From assembly GCA_023487865.1 (NCBI GenBank), contig JAMDBG010000154.1, positions 1-22,064 of the forward strand: a stretch of DNA of 22,064 bases, read 5' to 3'. The notes under the pieces were generated by a model, which saw nothing but the letters and a program-made list of their open reading frames with translations, had not been told where the DNA came from and did not search any database. The position numbers were made by a program, and so were the translations under genes. Shown here one piece after another: positions 16,526 to 22,064 of the stretch. This DNA is from Deltaproteobacteria bacterium. GTDB taxonomy: Bacteria; Desulfobacterota; Syntrophia; Syntrophales; UBA5619. The stretch's first letter is position 1, and each line of letters begins with the position of its first letter.

Positions 16526-17278
16526 GTGAAAGAAACTTCGACAGTGGCCGAGATGACCTTGGGAGGAAATTTTCATGGCAGCCTTTTCGACATGGTGGTT
16601 CATGCGGGGTTCGTCGTCCAACTGGTTCTACTGCTCCTGCTGATCTTTTCCGTCGTCTCATGGGCCATCATCCTGATGAAATACTTCAATATCCGGAAGG
16701 TGAAGAGGGAGAATGAATTTTTCCTGAGTTCCTACATGAAAAGTTCAAAACTGTCGGAAATGTTCCTTGATGCGAAGAAGTATCGGAATTCGACGCTGGC
16801 GGAAGTGTTCCGGACCGGATACGCGGAGCTTACTAAACTCACCAAGACAGTACGGGGGACCGCTCCGGGGAAAGACACCCCGGAAGCGGGCGGCCAGGGG
16901 CTCGAAATCGCCGGCATCGACAATGTGGAACGGGCAATGAACAGGGCCTGTGGGGAACAGACAACCAAACTGGAAGCGGCCCTCGGATTCCTGGCCACGA
17001 CGGGAAGCGCCAGTCCCTTCATCGGCCTGTTCGGAACCGTCTGGGGGATCATGGATACCTTCAAGGGGATCGGTGCCCGCGGATCGGCGACCCTGGCCGT
17101 CGTGGCGCCGGGGATATCGGAGGCCCTGATTGCGACCGCAGCTGGCCTTGCTGCCGCCATCCCGGCCGTCATCGCGTACAACTACTATTTGAACAGTATC
17201 AAGACGATGACACTCGATATGGACAATTTTGCCTCGGAGCTGCTCAACATCGTCGAGCGGTATTACGTCAAGAAGTGA
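16526..17278 (+). CDS. tolQ: TolQ, proton-channel subunit of the Tol-Pal system
   Basis: This 250-residue inner-membrane protein of the TolQ/ExbB/MotA family uses the proton motive force to energise TolA. Three membrane segments are present: about residues 26-50 (FVVQLVLLLLLIFSVVSWAI), one around ASPFIGLFGTVWGIMDTF and one around ALIATAAGLAAAIPAVIAYN. The large cytoplasmic loop lies between the first and second. The start is GTG 16526, with AAGGAG seven bases upstream (16513-16518); an upstream in-frame GTG at 16484 falls on the -10 element and is rejected. The gene is followed by tolR after six bases. Confidence 0.95.
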   Translation: MKETSTVAEMTLGGNFHGSLFDMVVHAGFVVQLVLLLLLIFSVVSWAIILMKYFNIRKVKRENEFFLSSYMKSSKLSEMFLDAKKYRNSTLAEVFRTGYAELTKLTKTVRGTAPGKDTPEAGGQGLEIAGIDNVERAMNRACGEQTTKLEAALGFLATTGSASPFIGLFGTVWGIMDTFKGIGARGSATLAVVAPGISEALIATAAGLAAAIPAVIAYNYYLNSIKTMTLDMDNFASELLNIVERYYVKK

Positions 17279-17284
17279 GAGATC

Positions 17285-17710
17285 ATGAAATACGCAAAAC
17301 GCAGAAACAATGCCGACAACCGGCCGATGGCCGAGATTAATGTGACTCCCCTTGTCGACGTGATGCTGGTGCTGCTGGTCATCTTCATGGTGACGGCGCC
17401 GATGATGCAGACGGGAATCGATGTCAATCTCCCCCGGGTGAAGGCAAAAAGCATGGATGTCACGGAAGAGAAATTGGTGCTGACCATCAATGGCGCGAAA
17501 GAAATCTTCCTCAATAAAACGAGGATGTCGCTTATGGATCTCGGTACGAAGCTGGAATATATCGTTGCGTCTCGAATCGATCGCGAGGTCTTTTTGCGAG
17601 CGGACAGGAACGTCCCCTATGGATTCGTTGTCGAGGTGATGGCCGAAGTGAGAAAGGCCGGTGTTGACAAGCTGGGGATGATCACCGAGCCGCCCGAGGA
17701 AAAAAGGTGA
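17285..17710 (+). CDS. tolR: TolR/ExbD-family protein
   Basis: This 141-residue bitopic inner-membrane protein has a short basic cytoplasmic N-terminus, the family motif MAEINVTPLVDVMLVLLVIF with the channel aspartate D25 inside the membrane segment, and a periplasmic domain (VFLRADRNVPYGFVVEVM). D25 corresponds to D23 of E. coli TolR, needed for proton flow. Start ATG six bases after the tolQ stop; its stop TGA overlaps the next start by one base (TGATG). Confidence 0.95.
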   Translation: MKYAKRRNNADNRPMAEINVTPLVDVMLVLLVIFMVTAPMMQTGIDVNLPRVKAKSMDVTEEKLVLTINGAKEIFLNKTRMSLMDLGTKLEYIVASRIDREVFLRADRNVPYGFVVEVMAEVRKAGVDKLGMITEPPEEKR

Positions 17711-18483
17711 TGTCTGAAAGGTACGACACGCACAGGCATGACGGATTCCGTCTGAACCGCATGATCTTCATTTCCCTCCTGTTCCATGTTGTGATTCTCT
17801 CCCTTCTCTTTTTTTCCCCTTCGTTTCCTTCGCCGAAACTGACCTTCGGGCCTGTCTACAGCGTCTCCCTGGTCAGTCTTCCGCGTAATGCCCTTGAGCA
17901 GAGGAGCACCTCGGCCGTGGCCAAGGAACTCATGACGGCCAATCGCCCGGAGATGGTCCTGAAGAAGCAAGTGGCCCCGTCGCCGGTCATCCCCATCCGC
18001 AGCTTGGAGCCTCGGAAGAAACAGGATCCAACCCTCGATAAGGCGATGGAGGAGATCCGAAAAAAGGCGGCTGCAACCGGTCCATCCAAACCATCCCCGG
18101 CTAAAGCCGCCACGGAGAAGACCGAGAAGGCGGGAAAGGAGGAGGCGGCAACAGGCTTTGCTTCTCAACCCGGGACCGTGGAGATGGATACACAGATGCG
18201 CGCCTACTATGCGATGGTGTGGTCGCAGATCAAGGGGAAGTGGGTGCTTCCCCAAGGTATCCTTCGCGGCGAAGCGCTCGAAACGATCATCGATGTGACC
18301 ATCCTGCGCAGCGGGGCGGTGACCCAGGTGAACTTTGAAAAACGGTCGGGCAACCGCTATTTTGATGAATCGGCCATGAAAGCCATCCGGAAGGCGAGCC
18401 CTTTGCCCCCTCTGCCGGCGTGGATCGGGGGAAACAGTCTGGGGGTAGGGATCCGGTTTCATTCGTCGGAATTGAGATCGTAA
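17710..18483 (+). CDS. tolA: TolA-like protein with TonB/TolA C-terminal domain
   Basis: This 257-residue protein has one N-terminal membrane anchor (about residues 18-36) with the S-xxx-H motif (S22-LLF-H26) that TolA and TonB use to contact TolQR/ExbBD. A periplasmic linker of about 120 residues, rich in Lys, Pro and Ala, follows, and then a C-terminal TonB/TolA domain (YYAMVWSQIKGKW, TIIDVTILRSGAVTQVNF, ESAMKAIRKASPLPPLP). The linker is far shorter than the roughly 230-residue helical domain II of E. coli TolA. I use ATG 17710 rather than GTG 17707 because it forms the TGATG coupling with tolR. Position between tolR and tolB supports TolA over TonB. Confidence 0.87.
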   Translation: MSERYDTHRHDGFRLNRMIFISLLFHVVILSLLFFSPSFPSPKLTFGPVYSVSLVSLPRNALEQRSTSAVAKELMTANRPEMVLKKQVAPSPVIPIRSLEPRKKQDPTLDKAMEEIRKKAAATGPSKPSPAKAATEKTEKAGKEEAATGFASQPGTVEMDTQMRAYYAMVWSQIKGKWVLPQGILRGEALETIIDVTILRSGAVTQVNFEKRSGNRYFDESAMKAIRKASPLPPLPAWIGGNSLGVGIRFHSSELRS

Positions 18484-18511
18484 TCAGTTGATACAGGAAA
18501 GGGAGGTTTAC

Positions 18512-19828
18512 ATGCAGATTCTGGTGCGTCTGGCGATTTCAGGTCTTTTCCTGCTCTTGCTGTTTTCCAACAGCCCGGCGTACGGGAAGGTGTATATCGA
18601 TATTGATTCCCCCTCTTTTCAAAAATTCCCCATTGCGATCACTGAGTTTAAACCTCTGGGACCCGGTGCAGCGACGGCTGATTTCCCCGTCTGGTTCGCC
18701 GATACCCTCTCTCGGAATTTGCTGATCACGGGCTACTTCAATATCCTCGACAGGAGGGCCTTTCTGGAAGATCCAATCCGGGCGGGAATCACGGGGGAGG
18801 GCACCCGTTTTGCAGACTGGGTGACGATCGGCGCCGAATATCTCATCAAGGGTGGATTTCAGACGGACGGCCGTCAACTCATCACGGAGTTCCGCCTGTT
18901 TGATGTCGTGAAGGGAGAACTGATCGTCGGGAAGAGGTATACGGGGACGACCGATGACAAAAACCGGATGGTTGTGCAGTTCGCAAACGAGGTCCTCCAG
19001 GCCCTCACAGGAGAGCCGGGTCTGTTCGACACCCGGATTGCCTTTGTCAGAAAAACCATCTCCGCCGCAGATATTTATACGATCAACTTCGATGGTTCCG
19101 ACCTCCGCCGAATCACGAACTACAACTCACTGACCCTCTCACCGCGCTGGTCTCCCGACGGCCGGCAGCTGGCCTTCACCTCTTACAAGGACGGTAAACC
19201 GGACATCTATCTTCGGGATTTGGCAAGTGAAAAAACGGAGAAAATTATCTCTTATCCGGGACTGAACCTTCCCGGTTCATGGTCCCGGGACGGTGCGAGG
19301 CTCCTGGTCACGGTGAGCCGGGATGGAAATCAAGAGATCTATGACATGACCGTGGCAAACAGGCTTCTTCAGCGTCTGACTCGTGAATTTTCCATCGATG
19401 TATCTCCCGTTCGCTCCCCTGACGAAAGGCGGATTGCCTTCGTCTCGAACCGTAACGGCTCTCCGCAGATCTACGTGATGGATGCCGACGGAGCCAATGT
19501 GCGGCGGTTGACCTTTGAGGGAAATTACAACACTTCCCCTGCCTGGTCGCCGAAAGGGAAGATGATCGCCTACGAGGGATCCGTCAATGGCCGTTTTCAG
19601 ATCTTCGTCATCAGCGAGGAAGGTGGCAATCCACAGCAGCTCACCTTTGCCGGGGGTGATCACGAATCTCCCACCTGGTCGCCGGATGGAAGGTATCTGG
19701 CTTATAGCGTACGCGGGTTTGGACGAAGCAGGATCGAGATCATGAATGCCAACGGCCAGAATTCCCGTGTGCTGCATGAGGGGAATGACGGCTGTCTGAG
19801 TCCCTTCTGGTCTTCCCATCTGCGCTGA
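18512..19828 (+). CDS. tolB: TolB, periplasmic beta-propeller of Tol-Pal
   Basis: This 438-residue exported protein has a signal peptide of about 25 residues (QILVRLAISGLFLLLLF, then SPAYG), an N-terminal alpha/beta domain (IAITEFKPLGPGAATADF; LLITGYFNILDRRAF) and a six-bladed propeller. The propeller blades show the repeated WSPDGRQLAFTS-type and IY(V/L)MD-type motifs, for example near PRWSPDGRQ, GSWSRDGAR, PAWSPKGKM and PTWSPDGRY. TolB binds Pal and passes Tol-Pal force at the septum. The start ATG 18512 has GGGAGG five bases upstream; an in-frame start at 18488 lacks one. Confidence 0.96.
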   Translation: MQILVRLAISGLFLLLLFSNSPAYGKVYIDIDSPSFQKFPIAITEFKPLGPGAATADFPVWFADTLSRNLLITGYFNILDRRAFLEDPIRAGITGEGTRFADWVTIGAEYLIKGGFQTDGRQLITEFRLFDVVKGELIVGKRYTGTTDDKNRMVVQFANEVLQALTGEPGLFDTRIAFVRKTISAADIYTINFDGSDLRRITNYNSLTLSPRWSPDGRQLAFTSYKDGKPDIYLRDLASEKTEKIISYPGLNLPGSWSRDGARLLVTVSRDGNQEIYDMTVANRLLQRLTREFSIDVSPVRSPDERRIAFVSNRNGSPQIYVMDADGANVRRLTFEGNYNTSPAWSPKGKMIAYEGSVNGRFQIFVISEEGGNPQQLTFAGGDHESPTWSPDGRYLAYSVRGFGRSRIEIMNANGQNSRVLHEGNDGCLSPFWSSHLR

Positions 19829-19890
19829 TACAGATCGGTGGTGATTCTCATGTGTTGCAGGCAATTTTGAAAAAAATCCCAATTTTTTGG

Positions 19891-19919
19891 TTGATTTTTG
19901 TCGACAGTAGTGGTTTATT
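19891..19919 (+). promoter_or_regulatory. Possible internal promoter for pal
   Basis: TTGATT (19891-19896) and TTTATT (19914-19919), each 4 of 6 to consensus, are spaced 17 bases apart inside the A/T-rich 146-base gap between tolB and pal. Extra transcription of the abundant Pal lipoprotein would be reasonable; support is positional only. Confidence 0.35.
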
Positions 19920-19974
19920 CGGTCAGACATGTATTGAGCCACTAAACAGATTGATCCAAGAAAGGAGAATGATA

Positions 19975-20625
19975 ATGAAAAGAAACTTGTTTTGGGTAGG
20001 GCTGATCGCCCTGATTTTGTGTCTTTCCGTCACGTTTCTCACCGGTTGTGCCAAGAAAGCGGCGGTAAAGTCGGACACGGCAACTACCCAGGAACAGAAA
20101 GCGGTCACAAAGGCCCCTTCGGCGGACGATCAGGCGGCCGCAGCTGCCGCTGCCGCTGCCAGGGAGAAGGCGCTTCGCGAACAGGCGCTGAGAGAAAAGG
20201 CTGAGAAGGAGGCCGCAGCAAAGGCGGCAGCCGAAAAAGCCAAGAAAGAAGCGGCGGCGAAGGCCAAGGCGATTTTGAAAGAACTCCAGATCCCGGATAT
20301 CCATTTCGATTATGATAAATACAATCTGAAACCGGAGGCCCAGGCGATCCTCAAGGCGGGCGCACCGGCTTACCTGAAGTATGTGGATTACAAACTCGTG
20401 GTGGAAGGTCACTGCGACGAGCGGGGAACTGTGGAATACAACCTGGCACTCGGCCAGAAGCGTGCGGATGAAGCCGCCAAATACCTTGCCGATATGGGCA
20501 TCCAGAAGGACAGGATCAAGACGATCAGCTACGGCAAAGAGATGCCTCTGGATAAGGCAAGTAACGAAGCTGCCTGGGCAAAAAACAGAAGGGCCCACTT
20601 CGTCATTTTCCCACCGGTGAAGTGA
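19975..20625 (+). CDS. pal: Pal, peptidoglycan-associated outer-membrane lipoprotein with a long helical linker
   Basis: This 216-residue lipoprotein has a signal peptide ending in the lipobox LTGC, with lipidated C25 followed by Ala, so outer-membrane sorting is expected. The C-terminal OmpA-like domain (about 105-215) binds peptidoglycan and TolB; its motifs are HFDYDKYNLKPEA, VEGHCDERGTVEYN, LGQKRADEAAKYL and NRRAHF. Between them, residues about 53-103 are an Ala/Lys/Glu/Arg-rich stretch (nine Ala in a row, then repeated KA-EK-AA patterns) that should form one long helix, unusual for Pal. ATG 19975 is chosen because AAAGGAG (19961-19967) is seven bases upstream; ATG 19969 is too close. Confidence 0.95.
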   Translation: MKRNLFWVGLIALILCLSVTFLTGCAKKAAVKSDTATTQEQKAVTKAPSADDQAAAAAAAAAREKALREQALREKAEKEAAAKAAAEKAKKEAAAKAKAILKELQIPDIHFDYDKYNLKPEAQAILKAGAPAYLKYVDYKLVVEGHCDERGTVEYNLALGQKRADEAAKYLADMGIQKDRIKTISYGKEMPLDKASNEAAWAKNRRAHFVIFPPVK

Positions 20626-20758
20626 TATTCTCCTGATTTGGTGGGGGACGGCTCGGCTGATAGCCCACCGCTGGCTCACGGTGGCAGGTTGGGCAGGTAA
20701 ATCATGCCTGCGAGGGAAGTGTTTATCATCGTAGCTTGGATTGTCTGATAAGAGTAAA
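20626..20758 (+). other. Structured pal-cpoB intergenic segment with mutually exclusive stems
   Basis: No gene is seen. GGTGGG (20640-20645) can pair with CCCACC (20664-20669), while the overlapping CCACCG (20665-20670) can instead pair with CGGTGG (20679-20684). A further hairpin is GCAGG (20693-20697) with CCTGC (20707-20711). Together with the terminator just downstream this could be a structured 3' UTR, a small RNA or a leader. No known RNA family is recognised. Confidence 0.4.
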
Positions 20759-20804
20759 GGTCCTGTGGGCCCCGCTGATGTGCCGGGCTCACAGGATCTT
20801 TATT
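20759..20804 (+). terminator. Rho-independent terminator between pal and cpoB
   Basis: A long hairpin pairs 20759-20775 (GGTCCTGTGGGCCCCGC) with 20782-20798 over a six-base loop; two positions are G-U and one is mismatched. It is followed by TTTATT. The A-rich GTAAA on the 5' side could make it weakly bidirectional. It should end most tol-pal transcripts before cpoB. Confidence 0.75.
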
Positions 20805-20854
20805 CGATAGTGCAAAGCATGCAGGACGGCTTCTAGCCGCAGAAGGATAAGGTA

Positions 20855-21760
20855 GTGCAAAGACATCTGTCCATCTTGATTTTCATCGCAGTCCTAGCCG
20901 TGGCCGGGTGTGCCACGACGGATGATCTGCGGCGTCTTCGCGGTGATCTGAACCATCAGATTCAGCTTACCAACGACAAGATTGCGGGCGTCGAGATGGG
21001 GTCGGCCAACATAAAGGGTGAAATGGCCGGCCTCCGCAAGGATATAGAAAAAACCAGCGAAAAAACCTCTGAGGGATTCAAAGCACTCCGCAGCGGACAA
21101 GCGGAAGGTCGGGTCGATGTGACCGAGATCAGGGACCAGATCCAGCAGATCAGGGGGAACATCGATGGTCTCAGAAGGGATCTTTCCGCCATCTCAGCCC
21201 GGACGGGCAGGCGAGACGAGGAGGATAAAGCCCTTCGGGAAAAGCTGGACAGCATAACCTTCAAGATCAACTTCATCGAGAATTTTCTTGGGATCGGCAA
21301 AAAGGAAGAGCAGGCGGACGCTGCGGGGGAGAAGAACGGGAAACCGCCGGCGGTCCTGGCGAAGGAGGCCTCCGGTAAGGCCAAGACGGACAAGGAATCC
21401 CGTTACACAGCGGCTTATGAGCTTTTTCGTGAAGCAAAGTATGAGAAGTCGAGGGAGGCGTTCGAAATTTTCCTCAAGCAGTACCCCGATACGGAATTTT
21501 CCGACAATGCCCAGTTCTGGATCGGTGAATGTTACTACTTCGAAAAAAAATATGAAAAAGCGATCATCGAATATGAAAAGGTCACCAAGAATTTTCCGGA
21601 TGGGAACAAGGTTCCCTATGCCCTCCTGAAACAGGGGCTCTCTTTCCTGAAACTGGGGGACAAGGCAAGCGCCAAACTCCTCCTGCAACAGGTGATCAAG
21701 GATTTTCCCAATACATCTCAAGCGCGGATCGCGCGGGCGAAGCTCGTCGAAATCAAATAA
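20855..21760 (+). CDS. cpoB: CpoB/YbgF-like lipoprotein: coiled coil plus TPR
   Basis: This 301-residue envelope protein is the usual last gene of the tol-pal cluster and coordinates cell-wall synthesis with outer-membrane constriction. A signal peptide ends in the lipobox VAGC (C19, followed by Ala), so it is a lipoprotein here, whereas E. coli CpoB is soluble. Residues about 25-145 are heptad-rich coiled coil (DDLRRLRGDLNHQI; RGNIDGLRRDLSAIS). A Lys/Glu-rich linker with GIGKKEE follows, then TPR repeats (about 185-301: YTAAYELFREAKYEKSREAF, AQFWIGECYYFEKKYEKAI, ALLKQGLSFLKLGDKASAK). Start GTG 20855 with AAGGA seven bases upstream. It lies beyond a terminator, so it may need its own promoter or readthrough. 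Confidence 0.92.
   Translation: MQRHLSILIFIAVLAVAGCATTDDLRRLRGDLNHQIQLTNDKIAGVEMGSANIKGEMAGLRKDIEKTSEKTSEGFKALRSGQAEGRVDVTEIRDQIQQIRGNIDGLRRDLSAISARTGRRDEEDKALREKLDSITFKINFIENFLGIGKKEEQADAAGEKNGKPPAVLAKEASGKAKTDKESRYTAAYELFREAKYEKSREAFEIFLKQYPDTEFSDNAQFWIGECYYFEKKYEKAIIEYEKVTKNFPDGNKVPYALLKQGLSFLKLGDKASAKLLLQQVIKDFPNTSQARIARAKLVEIK
21288..21311 (+). repeat. 24-bp inverted repeat, left copy (in cpoB)
   Basis: TTGGGATCGGCAAAAAGGAA followed by GAGC is identical, base for base, to the minus strand at 21895-21872. After one A/T difference the next five bases (GGCGG) also match. It encodes GIGKKEE in cpoB. It was seen by direct comparison of the two strands. Confidence 0.95.
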
Positions 21761-21770
21761 AACAGCCGCA

Positions 21771-22064
21771 TCACTGCCGAACGAGCGGGAGGGGGGTGAT
21801 CCCCTCGGGGACAGGCAGGGCGAATGACTCCCTGTCATTGTCCAGACGGATATCCGTGTAACGGACCGCCAGCTCTTCCTTTTTGCCGATCCCAATCAAT
21901 CGCTGTGGCAGGAAACCTTTCTCCGTACGGGCATGGTCGGCAAAATCGGCGGAATATGCGATATCTCCCTCCTCTGTAAAAGTACGGATCCGGCGAAGGA
22001 GATCCCCTGCCGGATCGATCCAGAGAGAGCGGATTTTCTCCCCGGCTCTGTACTGATCGATGCG
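21771..22064 (-). CDS. C-terminal part of an envelope protein, possibly LolB/DUF4292-like lipoprotein (partial)
   Basis: The last 97 codons of a gene that enters from the right edge; the stop TGA is at 21773-21771. The visible protein reads as alternating beta strands: KIRSLWIDPAGDLLRRIRTF, GDIAYSADFADH, LPQRLIGIGKKEELAVRY, TDIRLDNDRESFALPVPEG. The pattern 'LPQR-I-I...LAVRYTDIRL...F-LPVPEG' resembles the C-terminal half of LolA/LolB-fold outer-membrane lipoproteins such as DUF4292 members; this is a resemblance only. It converges on cpoB with a gap of 10 bases and no visible terminator between them. It contains the right copy of the 24-bp inverted repeat. Confidence 0.7.
   Translation of the reverse strand, partial: RIDQYRAGEKIRSLWIDPAGDLLRRIRTFTEEGDIAYSADFADHARTEKGFLPQRLIGIGKKEELAVRYTDIRLDNDRESFALPVPEGITPLPLVRQ
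21872..21895 (-). repeat. 24-bp inverted repeat, right copy (in the convergent lipoprotein-like gene)
   Basis: On the minus strand it is a perfect copy of plus 21288-21311. It encodes GIGKKEE in the same codon phase (GGC AAA AAG GAA GAG) although the two host proteins look unrelated. The copies are 560 bases apart and face each other. Confidence 0.95.

Overview
The window looks like a chromosomal housekeeping segment from a diderm, meso-DAP-containing bacterium, most likely a Desulfobacterota (former Deltaproteobacteria) member. The reasons are a complete Tol-Pal set, a MurE with the DNPR signature of the meso-diaminopimelate enzymes, an FtsI with a C-terminal PASTA domain, a SelB (so selenocysteine is used), and a moderately high G+C content. 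I see no phage, transposon, CRISPR, tRNA or rRNA. The genus assignment is inference.

Region 1 (1-8446, all minus strand) is the start of the dcw division and cell-wall cluster. In transcription order it reads mraZ, rsmH, ftsL, ftsI, murE, murF, mraY (cut by the window edge), with ATGA-type overlaps. A sigma70-like promoter and three 10-bp-period AAAGTGG-type MraZ boxes precede mraZ. Just upstream on the same strand lie ruvX and mltG, which overlap each other.

Region 2 (8680-16417) is rich in translation and RNA genes. It holds a small conserved protein of unknown function, selB, a YhaM-type exoribonuclease, a divergently placed baeRF-like (bacterial eRF1-related) gene on the minus strand, and then a lysine 2,3-aminomutase-family gene, efp and epmA. 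The last three form the EF-P beta-lysylation module. The aminomutase carries the KamA lysine-binding aspartates rather than looking like E. coli EpmB. It is preceded by a strongly structured, probably non-coding stretch.

Region 3 (16456-21760, plus strand) is the tol-pal operon: promoter, tolQ, tolR, tolA-like, tolB, pal, then a structured gap with a Rho-independent terminator, then a lipoprotein version of cpoB/ybgF. Pal has a long Ala/Lys/Glu helical linker while the TolA-like protein is short.

Region 4 (21771-22064, minus strand) is the 3' end of a convergent gene that resembles a LolB/DUF4292-like lipoprotein. It shares a 24-bp perfect inverted repeat with cpoB, in the same codon phase. 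In principle this would allow in-frame swapping of the two C-termini by inversion. This is the most unusual structural signal in the window.
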